In this document: positions 57,567 to 64,000 of the stretch, piece by piece
How the letters are laid out: the number at the start of each line of letters is the position of its first letter
Position numbering within the stretch: position 1 is the first letter of the stretch
Origin: Novosphingobium sp. SG919
Lineage (GTDB): Bacteria; Pseudomonadota; Alphaproteobacteria; Sphingomonadales; Sphingomonadaceae
Direction: 5' to 3'
DNA length: 64,000 bases
NCBI RefSeq assembly: GCF_012932495.1
Contig: NZ_JABCNG010000003.1
Coordinates: forward strand, 186,001 to 250,000
Program-made: the position numbers and the translations under genes
The notes under the pieces: generated by a model
Database searches by the model: none
The model's input: only the letters and a program-made list of their open reading frames with translations
Told to the model about the DNA's origin: nothing

Positions 57567-57610
57567 GCATCGTTTTGCGAAAAACCGGTTCCCGCTTTTC
57601 CGCACGATGC
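57567..57610. repeat. Dispersed palindromic repeat with AAAACCGGTTCCCGCTTTT core
   Basis: GCATCG at 57567 and CGATGC at 57605 bracket a core with aaaaaccggttcccgctttt. The shape and core resemble a palindromic repeat scattered between genes in Rhizobiales and other alphaproteobacteria (from memory). It lies between coq7 and the divergently arranged end of the secreted hypothetical gene's upstream region. Confidence 0.6.
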
Positions 57611-57642
57611 TTCGTCCGCTCCCCCGCCGGCCACCGGTATTT

Positions 57643-58158
57643 TCAAATCCGTTCCGACAGCTTGATCGCGGCGCGGCATCCCAGGCGGATGGCGTTGAAC
57701 AACAGCGGATAGGCCGGCGTCTGTTCCGCCCCGGCCGCCAGCGCCGCATCACGGTGGGCGCGCTCGTCATCGCGGAATTCACGGATCGTGGCGGCCAGTT
57801 CCGGGTCGGTATCGCCCAGTTCCTCCAGCTGCTCGGTATAGTGACGGTCGATTTCGGTTTCGATCGCCGCGGTGCAGGCCATGGCCGCCTTGGGGCCAAG
57901 CAGCGCGGTGGCCGCGCCCAGGGCAAACCCGGCAACATTCCACACCGGCTGCAGCGCGGTGGGCCGCACGCCACGTGCCACGATCATGGCGTCGAACTTG
58001 GCGCGATGATCGGCTTCTTGCCGCGCCATTTCCACGATTTCGGCCGAATCCGGGCCGCGATCGCCCATCACCGCCAGTTGCCCGGCATAGATGCGGGTGG
58101 CGCCAAATTCGCCGGCCTGGTCCACGCGGATCATGCGTGCAGTGTCGGGACGAGTCAT
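57643..58158 (-). CDS. coq7: Demethoxyubiquinone hydroxylase (Coq7 family)
   Basis: A 171-residue di-iron membrane-associated hydroxylase in ubiquinone synthesis. Ligand motifs are visible: RVDQAGEFGATRIYAGQL, RQEADHRAKFDAM, AIETEIDRHYTEQLEEL and FRDDERAHRDAAL, matching the paired E...ExxH pattern of the family. It acts on C6 of demethoxyubiquinone. It starts 4 bases below the dsbB stop on the same strand, so the pair is likely cotranscribed. Confidence 0.93.
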   Translation of the reverse strand: MTRPDTARMIRVDQAGEFGATRIYAGQLAVMGDRGPDSAEIVEMARQEADHRAKFDAMIVARGVRPTALQPVWNVAGFALGAATALLGPKAAMACTAAIETEIDRHYTEQLEELGDTDPELAATIREFRDDERAHRDAALAAGAEQTPAYPLLFNAIRLGCRAAIKLSERI

Positions 58159-58162
58159 CGCT

Positions 58163-58657
58163 TCAGGCTCCCTTGGCGCGGCTCTTGGCCAGCAATCCCA
58201 AGATTGCCAGCGCCGCCGGAGTGGAAAACAGGAAATTGAAGCCGGCCATGCTCACGCCCAGCATGGTCCAGGCCGGAGTATCGCAGCGCACCAGCGGCGC
58301 GGCCATGATCGCAGCGAGCGGATCGCCCTCGATATGGCTGGACGAGCAGGTGGTGAGCCCTTCCCACCAATGATACTCCACCCCGGCGTGAAACGCACCG
58401 ATCACCCCGCTCGAGAGGATGCCCAGCGCAGCCAGCGCCACCAGCCAGCGCGCTTCGGGCCGGCCGCGGCGCAGCAGAGCCAGGATCGCCAGCGCGATCG
58501 CCGCGAGGTGGCCATAGCGCTGCCACCAGCACATCTCGCACGGGGGCAGGCCAAAGCCATATTGCGCCACCAGCGCGGTGCCCATGGCCACCAGCGGCAC
58601 GCCCAGCGCCAGGGCATGCGCCAGCGACAGGGGAGAATTGCGAATGTCCGTGCTCAT
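58163..58657 (-). CDS. dsbB: DsbB-family disulfide bond formation protein
   Basis: A 164-residue four-helix membrane protein. The first redox pair is Cys40/Cys43 (PPCEMCWWQRYGH) and the second is Cys104 (LTTCSSSH) with Cys125 (LVRCDTPAW). It should reoxidize a DsbA-type protein and pass electrons to ubiquinone; a DsbA-like protein is at 27217 and the ubiquinone hydroxylase is adjacent. ATG at 58657 was preferred to TTG at 58663. Confidence 0.92.
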   Translation of the reverse strand: MSTDIRNSPLSLAHALALGVPLVAMGTALVAQYGFGLPPCEMCWWQRYGHLAAIALAILALLRRGRPEARWLVALAALGILSSGVIGAFHAGVEYHWWEGLTTCSSSHIEGDPLAAIMAAPLVRCDTPAWTMLGVSMAGFNFLFSTPAALAILGLLAKSRAKGA

Positions 58658-58678
58658 CTTCAAGGTCCGCAGTCTGTA

Positions 58679-60013
58679 TCAGCGCTTGCGCAGGGCCAGC
58701 AGCGCGCCGGGCGCCGTGCGCTTGAGCGTCTGCACCGCATAGTAGAGCTGGAAATCGTCGATGCCCTTGGCCTTCAGCTCCTCGGGCGTCATCTTGAAAC
58801 GCGGATCGTCGATCTTGTCCTTCTCCAGATCCTTGTCCTCCTTGATCTCGTTGATCAGGTGGCGGCGCAGGTCGCTTTCGCGGTAGGAGCGGAGCGCGCG
58901 CTTGCGCAGGTCGGGATCGGAAATCTGCGGCACGGCGATGTCGGGTTCGATCCCGCCTTCCTGCACCGAACGGCCCGAAGGCGTGTAATAGCGCGCCGTC
59001 GTCAGCTTGAGCGCGGCATCCTTGCTCAGCTGGATCAACGTCTGCACGCTGCCTTTGCCAAAGCTGCGCTGGCCCATGATCAGCGCGCGGTGCTGGTCCT
59101 GCAAGGCGCCGGCGACGATTTCCGAGGCCGAGGCCGAACCTTCGTCGATCAGCACGATCATCGGCAAGCCGCGCGCCACGTCGCCGGGGTGGGCGGAATA
59201 GATGTCGTTGTCCTGCGGATCGCGCCCGCGCTGCGAGACGATCGTGCCCTTGTCGAGGAAATCGTCGGACAGCGAGACCGCTTCATTGAGCAGGCCGCCG
59301 GGATTGCCCCGCAGATCGAGCACCACGCCAGCCAGGTTGTTGCCCAACTGGGCGCGGATCGCCTGCACGGCCTGCGCCACTTCGCTGCCCACGTTTTCGC
59401 TGAAGCTCGACACCGAGATCACCCCGATGTTGTCCTTCACCTTCCATTCCACCGGGCGCAGCTTGATCACCTGGCGGGTGAGCGTGAGATCGAGCGGCTC
59501 GTCGCGGCCCGGGCGATAGACCGTCAGCTTGATCTTGGTGCCCGGCACACCGCGCATCTGGTCCACCGCATCGTCGAGCGAGCCGCCGTAGATCAGCTTG
59601 CCATCGAGGTGGGTGATATAGTCGCCGGCCTTGATGCCGCCCAGGTCGCCCGGCGTGCCCTTCATCGGCGCGATGACCTTGACCGCGCCGTCATCGAGCG
59701 TGACCGACAGGCCCAGGCCGCCATAGGCGCCTTCGGTCTGGGTGCGCAGGTTCTCGAAATCGCGGGCTTCCAGATAGGCGCTGTGCGGATCGAGCGTGGC
59801 CAGCATGCCATCGATGGCGCCCTTGATCAGGGTGTCGTCGTCCACCGGCTCGACATAGTTTTCCTTGATCTTTTCATAGACCAGCTCGAGCTTCTGGAAC
59901 TGCGGCCCGGTGCGGGAATCCACCGCCGCCAGGCCGGCCGTGGCCACGGGCAAAACCGCCACGGCCGTGACCAGGGCCGTTGCACGCAGCAGGGAAGCAA
60001 GCGGTTGTGCCAT
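58679..60013 (-). CDS. ctpA: Carboxy-terminal processing peptidase (S41 family)
   Basis: A 444-residue periplasmic serine protease. A signal peptide (residues 1-30), PDZ domain (GLGLSVTLDDGAVKVIAPMKGTPGDLGGIKAGDYI region, about 98-165) and S41 catalytic domain follow. The Ser is in EGSASASEIV (293-299) and Lys320 is in RSFGKGSVQT. VVLDLRGNPGGLLNEAV is the family core. The tail has many charged residues. It is 146 bases below the EnvC-like gene on the same strand; envC-ctpA adjacency is common in alphaproteobacteria. Confidence 0.94.
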   Translation of the reverse strand: MAQPLASLLRATALVTAVAVLPVATAGLAAVDSRTGPQFQKLELVYEKIKENYVEPVDDDTLIKGAIDGMLATLDPHSAYLEARDFENLRTQTEGAYGGLGLSVTLDDGAVKVIAPMKGTPGDLGGIKAGDYITHLDGKLIYGGSLDDAVDQMRGVPGTKIKLTVYRPGRDEPLDLTLTRQVIKLRPVEWKVKDNIGVISVSSFSENVGSEVAQAVQAIRAQLGNNLAGVVLDLRGNPGGLLNEAVSLSDDFLDKGTIVSQRGRDPQDNDIYSAHPGDVARGLPMIVLIDEGSASASEIVAGALQDQHRALIMGQRSFGKGSVQTLIQLSKDAALKLTTARYYTPSGRSVQEGGIEPDIAVPQISDPDLRKRALRSYRESDLRRHLINEIKEDKDLEKDKIDDPRFKMTPEELKAKGIDDFQLYYAVQTLKRTAPGALLALRKR

Positions 60014-60159
60014 GTTTGCAATCGAACCTTAGATAGGGGGCATGCTGGCACGACGAGCGCCAATCTGCCCGCTTGTATAGCCCCGCAAGCCTGAATGCCA
60101 GATGGAGCGACACCGGATTCCCGTTTGGCCGGTGGAACCCCGGCGCGCCTTGTTGCCGA

Positions 60160-61392
60160 TCAATTCCGCAGGGCCACCAGCGGGTTGACCGGCACGCCAT
60201 CCTTGCGCAGTTCCACGCCGACCAGCGGATTGGCCGGGGCGGCGATCCCCAGGGGCGAGCCTTGCACCACGCGATCGCCCACCGCCGCATCGATCCGCCC
60301 CAGGCCCGTGACCAGCGACGTCCATCCGCCCGGATGCTCCACGATCACGATCTGGCCATAACCGCGGTAGGAACCGGCAAAGGCCACACGCCCGGCCGCC
60401 GGCGCGACGATCTGCGCCGATGGCAAGGGCGCGATGGACAGGCCTTGCGCCGGGCCCGCTGCGCTCGCTTCAGCAAAGCCGGTGACCACGCGGCCCGATA
60501 CCGGCAGGATCCACACCAGGGGCGTGCCGGTGCGCAGCAGGGGATCGGCGTCTTCCACCATCAGCACCGCGCCGGGCCGGTCGGGCCGCTGCATCGGGCC
60601 GGGCAGCGCGGCCAGCAGGTCGCGCATCTGCCCATCCCGCCCCAGGCGTTCCATCAGGGCCGCCAGGTCGCGCGTTTCCTCGGCCAGGGCCAGGGCATGG
60701 TCGGCCTCGCGGCTGGCGGTGCCGCTGGCGGCACGGCTGGCAATGCGCTGGCGACTTTCCAGCGCGGCCAGTTGCTGGCGCCGCTCGGCCAGACCGGATT
60801 GGCTGGCGCGCAGGCGCGCCGCCTCGCTGCCAGCCTGTTCCTGCAAGGCGCGCCCGCGCACGATCGCGCCGCGCAAGGTGGCGGTGCGGCGGCGCACTTC
60901 GGGCACCATCGTTTCCAGCACCGCGCGCAGATAGACCGTGTCACGCAGCGAATCCGCGCGCAGCAGGCTGAACGCCAGCGGCCGGCGGGCAAAGAGCTGC
61001 AGCGCGGCGGTCAGCCTCACCACCGGTTCCTGCCGCGCGGCAATGCGCAGGCGCAAGTCGGCGCGCTCTTGGTCGATCAAGGCGATCTTGGCTTCGCTCA
61101 GGCGGATTTCGGCTTCGGATTGCTGGATGCGCGCAGCAATCGCGGCAGCTTCCTGCGCGGTCTTGTCGGCCGCCGCGGTGGCAGCCTGGGCCTGGGCCTC
61201 CAGCTTTTCGCCGCGGGTGCGCGCTTCGACCAGCGCGCCTTGCGCGCGGGCCAGCGCCGCAGCGGCTTCGCCCCTGGTCTGGTAGGAAGGCGCCGGATCG
61301 GCCCCGGCGATCTGCCACAGCGCCAGCGGCGCCAGCAGCAGGGCCGCAAGGACCAGCGAGCGACGCGCGTTCATGGTCCTTGCTGGCATCAT
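60160..61392 (-). CDS. EnvC-like murein hydrolase activator (degenerate LytM)
   Basis: A 410-residue exported protein with a signal region (RRSLVLAALLLAPLALWQIAG). Coiled coil spans about residues 40-130 and 190-260 (EAQAQAATAAADKTAQEAAA, RLSEAKIALIDQERADLRLR). The C-terminal peptidase M23/LytM fold reads VSGRVVTGFAEASAAGPAQGL, then VEHPGGWTSLVTGLGRI and VGVELRKDG. The zinc ligands of active LytM enzymes (HxGxD, HxH) are replaced, so it should be an amidase activator like EnvC and not a hydrolase. ATG at 61392 overlaps the rlmH stop. Confidence 0.87.
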   Translation of the reverse strand: MMPARTMNARRSLVLAALLLAPLALWQIAGADPAPSYQTRGEAAAALARAQGALVEARTRGEKLEAQAQAATAAADKTAQEAAAIAARIQQSEAEIRLSEAKIALIDQERADLRLRIAARQEPVVRLTAALQLFARRPLAFSLLRADSLRDTVYLRAVLETMVPEVRRRTATLRGAIVRGRALQEQAGSEAARLRASQSGLAERRQQLAALESRQRIASRAASGTASREADHALALAEETRDLAALMERLGRDGQMRDLLAALPGPMQRPDRPGAVLMVEDADPLLRTGTPLVWILPVSGRVVTGFAEASAAGPAQGLSIAPLPSAQIVAPAAGRVAFAGSYRGYGQIVIVEHPGGWTSLVTGLGRIDAAVGDRVVQGSPLGIAAPANPLVGVELRKDGVPVNPLVALRN

Positions 61393-61814
61393 CCCTCGCG
61401 GTGATAGGGGTGGCCGGCGATGATGCTGGTGGCGCGCCACAGCTGCTCGGCCAGCATCGCGCGGGCCAGCATGTGCGGCCATGTTGCCGCGCCAAATGCG
61501 ATCAGCAGGTCGGCACTCTCGCGCAGGGCTTCATCGTGCCCATCGGCGGCGCCGATGAGAAAGCGTGCCTCGCGCACGCCGTCGTCGCGCCAGCGGCCCA
61601 GCACTTTGGCAAATTCGCTTGAAGCCAATTGCTTGCCGCGCTCGTCCATCACCACGGTGCGGGTGGGGCTGGCGGTCACCGGCGGCACGGCGCCGCCCCG
61701 GTCGGGCAGCTCGGTCACCTTGAAGCCCCAGGTCACCCGCTTGCCATAGCGATCGACCAGTTCCGCCTCGGGCGAGCGGCCGATCTTTCCCCGGGCGATG
61801 ATGTGGAGGAGCAT
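61389..61814 (-). CDS. rlmH: 23S rRNA (pseudouridine1915-N3)-methyltransferase
   Basis: A 141-residue SPOUT-family enzyme. The end AEQLWRATSIIAGHPYHREG and the middle FLIGAADGHDEALRESAD match RlmH. It methylates Psi1915 in helix 69 of 23S rRNA of the 70S ribosome. It follows rsfS by 78 bases, a common pairing, and overlaps the EnvC-like gene by 4 bases. Confidence 0.95.
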   Translation of the reverse strand: MLLHIIARGKIGRSPEAELVDRYGKRVTWGFKVTELPDRGGAVPPVTASPTRTVVMDERGKQLASSEFAKVLGRWRDDGVREARFLIGAADGHDEALRESADLLIAFGAATWPHMLARAMLAEQLWRATSIIAGHPYHREG

Positions 61815-61859
61815 GGATGTCCGTGTCTGGCGTTGGGCTGGGCTTCCGCCACCCCCTGG

Positions 61860-61883
61860 CCCCCTCCCCTGACGAGGAGGGGG
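61860..61883. repeat. Hairpin between rsfS and rlmH
   Basis: CCCCCTCC (61860-61867) and GGAGGGGG (61876-61883) pair perfectly over 8 bases in the 78-base gap. It resembles the CCTCCCC repeat near thrS. No T run follows on the minus strand, so it need not block transcription. Confidence 0.5.
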
Positions 61884-61892
61884 AAGAGATCA

Positions 61893-62291
61893 TCAGGCAG
61901 AGCCGGCGTCGCCGAAGCCCCACATGCGCTCCAGGTTGTAGAAGCTGCGCACTTCGGGGCGGAACAGGTGAACGACCACGTCACCGGCATCGATCAGCAC
62001 CCAATCGGCGGCGGGCAGGCCTTCGATGCGCACGTGGCCATAACCGGCGTGCTTGATGCGCTCGGCCAGCTTCTGCGCCATGGCAGCGACCTGGCGGGTG
62101 GAGCGACCCGATCCGATCACCATGTAATCGGCGATCGAGCTTTTGCCTTCCAGGGGGATCGACACCACGTCCTGGGCCTGGTCATCATCCAGCGATTGCA
62201 GGACAAGGTCGAACAGGCTGGCAGGCACGCCGGCAGAAGGGGCCGAGACAGCGGCGCCGGCATCTGCCGGCTGGGGTTGGGCACTGGTCAT
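61893..62291 (-). CDS. rsfS: Ribosome silencing factor RsfS
   Basis: A 132-residue DUF143 protein that binds L14 and keeps the 50S subunit from joining the 30S. The core has SLDDDQAQDVVSIPLEGKSSIADYMVIGSGRSTRQVAAMA in pieces DVVSIPLEGKSSIADYMVI and GSGRSTRQVAAMAQKL, and GDVVVHLFRPEVRSFYNLERMWG at the end. The N-terminal ~25 residues are an Ala/Pro extension. 157 bases below nadD on the same strand, the classic nadD-rsfS-rlmH order. Confidence 0.95.
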   Translation of the reverse strand: MTSAQPQPADAGAAVSAPSAGVPASLFDLVLQSLDDDQAQDVVSIPLEGKSSIADYMVIGSGRSTRQVAAMAQKLAERIKHAGYGHVRIEGLPAADWVLIDAGDVVVHLFRPEVRSFYNLERMWGFGDAGSA

Positions 62292-62448
62292 TGGATTGCG
62301 GTGAACTCCGGTTGAAAGATGGCTATGTTCGCAACGCCCGGTCGCCCATTGCGATCCAACGACAAAACCGCCTTGCGCCAGGGCGCGCGGCGGGAAAGCC
62401 GAAGTACCGGACAGGCGTGCCGGAAAGCAGGGATGGCAGCCAGGACGC

Positions 62449-63171
62449 TCAGTGTCCGCTCCTTCCGCCAGGCATTTGCACGATGCGAGTATGAGTCACA
62501 TCATCGCGCAGGCCGTTTGCGGAAACGTGGTCGGCCCAATCGGGCTCTGCCTGGCGCAAGGCCGTGGCGGAGCGGGGATCGGGATCGAACCGCAGGATGA
62601 CAAGCGCTGGGGCGCGAGGCATCGGATCGTGCGGGATACTGGCGTTCAGGGCGGCACCCCCTGCTGGCCCACAAACGGACCAAAGAGCGCCATCACTTTC
62701 CTGCCTGCACCGCCGGCGCCATCGGCGCAGCCATACCATGGCGGGGCTCGCCATCGCAGCGCCATCATAGCCCGGACGCGCGATAACCGCAATCGGCATG
62801 GTGCGGGCGATCCCGCGCCAGTCCCGCCAGCGGTGGAACTGGGCAAGATTATCGCTTCCCATCAACCAGATAAAGCGTCGACGCGGATAGCGGCGCACCA
62901 GCGCGCGCAGCGTATCGACGGTAAACCGGGTGCCCAGTTCGCGCTCGATCGCCGTCACCCGAATCGGCGCACGGCGGGCCTGCCGCCGGGCCGAGACGAC
63001 CCGCGCGGGCAAAGGCGCCATGCCCTGGGCGGGCTTGAGCACATTGCCCGGCGAAACCAGCCACCACACTTCGTTCAGCCCCAGCGCCGCGCGCGCAAAC
63101 AGGCTCACCCGGCGATGGCCGCCGTGCGCCGGGTTGAAGCTGCCGCCCAAAAGGCCGGTCAGCCGGGGCAA
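62449..63171 (-). CDS. nadD: Nicotinate-nucleotide adenylyltransferase
   Basis: A 240-residue nucleotidylyltransferase converting nicotinate mononucleotide to deamido-NAD. The ATP-binding motif GGSFNPAHGGHRRVS is intact, FIWLMGSDNLAQFHRWRDW is typical, and the C-terminal SSTxIR-type motif reads PRSATALRQ. There is no ATG near the start: TTG at 63171, nine bases after the proA stop, was chosen because it begins just before the first motif. About 25 residues (DHVSANGLRDDVTHTRIVQM onward) extend past the usual end. Downstream of proA in one unit. Confidence 0.88.
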   Translation of the reverse strand: MPRLTGLLGGSFNPAHGGHRRVSLFARAALGLNEVWWLVSPGNVLKPAQGMAPLPARVVSARRQARRAPIRVTAIERELGTRFTVDTLRALVRRYPRRRFIWLMGSDNLAQFHRWRDWRGIARTMPIAVIARPGYDGAAMASPAMVWLRRWRRRCRQESDGALWSVCGPAGGAALNASIPHDPMPRAPALVILRFDPDPRSATALRQAEPDWADHVSANGLRDDVTHTRIVQMPGGRSGH

Positions 63172-63179
63172 GCCGTGTT

Positions 63180-64000
63180 TCAGGGGCGAACCTGCCCGCT
63201 GCCGTGGACCAGCCACTTGTACGTGGTCAGCCCTTCCAGCGCGACCGGGCCGCGTGCGTGCAGCCGCCCGGTGGCAATGCCGATTTCCGCGCCCAGCCCG
63301 AATTCGCCGCCATCGGCAAACTGGCTGGAGGCGTTGTGCATCACGATGGCGCTGTCCACTTCGGCCAGGAAGCGCGCGGCCGCATCGGCATCGGCCGTCA
63401 CGATCGCGTCGGTGTGGCCAGAGGAATGGCGCGCGATATGCGCCAGCGCGGCGTCCAACCCATCGACCACTGCAACAGACAGCACCGCATCGAGGTATTC
63501 GGTGTCCCAGTCGTTGTCGGCCGCGGGCACGATGCGCGGATCGATCGCGCGGGCGCGGGCATCGCCGCGCACTTCGCAGCCGGCCTCGATCAGCGGGGTG
63601 ACGAGCGCGGCCGCGGCGGGATAAGTCGCGTCGATCAGCAGGGTTTCCATCGCCCCGCAGATGCCGGTGCGGCGCATCTTGGCATTGAGCACGATCGCTT
63701 CGGCCATCGCCCGGTCGGCGCCGGCATGGACGAAGGTGTGGCAAATGCCGTCAAGGTGCGCCAGCACGGGAACGCGGGCATCGGCCTGCACGCGGGCCAC
63801 CAGGCTCTTGCCGCCGCGCGGCACGATCATGTCGATCAGGCCCGCAGCGGTCAGCATGGCGCCAACGGCAGCGCGATCCTGGGTGGGCATCAGTTGCACC
63901 ACCTCGGCCGGCACGCCGCCTTCGACCAGGCCCGCCACCAGGGCGGCGTGGATCGCACGGTTGGAATGGACCGCCTCGCTGCCGCCGCGCAGCAGGGCGG
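63180..64000 (-). CDS. proA: Glutamate-5-semialdehyde dehydrogenase (5' end outside window)
   Basis: The C-terminal ~273 residues of gamma-glutamyl phosphate reductase, second enzyme of proline synthesis. The frame is open to the right edge, where [19 protein letters not shown] is read. [26 protein letters not shown] and the catalytic Cys in [16 protein letters not shown] are present, with [23 protein letters not shown] and [18 protein letters not shown] further on. The final tyrosine/lysine region is [12 protein letters not shown]. nadD follows after 8 bases. Confidence 0.95.
   Translation of the reverse strand, partial: ALLRGGSEAVHSNRAIHAALVAGLVEGGVPAEVVQLMPTQDRAAVGAMLTAAGLIDMIVPRGGKSLVARVQADARVPVLAHLDGICHTFVHAGADRAMAEAIVLNAKMRRTGICGAMETLLIDATYPAAAALVTPLIEAGCEVRGDARARAIDPRIVPAADNDWDTEYLDAVLSVAVVDGLDAALAHIARHSSGHTDAIVTADADAAARFLAEVDSAIVMHNASSQFADGGEFGLGAEIGIATGRLHARGPVALEGLTTYKWLVHGSGQVRP

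Overview
The window is about 64 kb of dense, GC-rich bacterial chromosome. It looks like an alphaproteobacterium of the order Sphingomonadales, most likely Novosphingobium or a close relative. This is inferred from the gene set and its style: an overlapping suf operon led by an Rrf2 regulator, a DUF4167 protein, a Coq7-type hydroxylase, a degenerate-LytM/CtpA/RlmH/RsfS/NadD/ProA block, and pervasive 4-base stop/start overlaps. Almost everything is housekeeping or envelope biology. No prophage, complete insertion sequence, CRISPR array or rRNA operon is visible. The accessory material is one 156-bp IS5-type miniature element and one small low-GC gene flanked by inverted repeat arms.

Layout. 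1-6.7 kb: end of an RND adaptor gene, its RND pump, a DUF445 membrane protein, and dxs behind its own terminator. 6.7-8.6 kb: a possible DUF7336 cassette, tRNA-Leu(UAA), a 374-bp non-coding stretch full of perfect hairpins, and ihfB. 8.6-11.8 kb: a POT peptide transporter, an NnrU-like protein and a GNAT acetyltransferase. 11.8-19.4 kb (minus strand): rrf2-sufB-hypothetical-sufC-sufD-sufS-sufT-sufA, then nadC and a secreted RNase T2. 19.6-25.8 kb: fatty acid hydroxylase, DUF2141, MFS and CoA-lyase genes, a PAS-like protein, the miniature element and an esterase.

25.8-31.2 kb is a compact run of M48-TPR protease, DsbA-like oxidoreductase, second M48 protease, LytS-type histidine kinase and LytTR response regulator. 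It could be a periplasmic quality-control and signalling unit. 31.3-38.6 kb: queG, a NatA/NatB-like ABC exporter, a Tat-dependent MsrB, a phytase-like esterase, rpmB, tadA and metK. 38.6-50.4 kb: lnt, DUF4167, prmC-prfA-hisS, an M61 peptidase, DUF1345, ppa and thrS. 50.6-58.7 kb: a GT39-type membrane protein, a CDF metal exporter, pdxH, a CbpA-type DnaJ, a BrkB-family protein, fabI, a secreted hypothetical, coq7 and dsbB. 58.7-64 kb: ctpA, an EnvC-like factor, rlmH, rsfS, nadD and the 3' part of proA.

Functionally, the window joins Fe-S assembly (suf) to Fe-S users (QueG, Dxs-pathway partners elsewhere), NAD synthesis (nadC, nadD), translation (tRNA-Leu, rpmB, tadA, hisS, thrS, prfA, prmC, rlmH, rsfS) and envelope maintenance (lnt, M48/Dsb cluster, ctpA, envC-like, dsbB). 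Start codons were chosen from ribosome-binding sites, overlaps and signal peptides; where the choice is uncertain the entry says so. All functional calls are from reading translated sequence and motifs; no database search was run.
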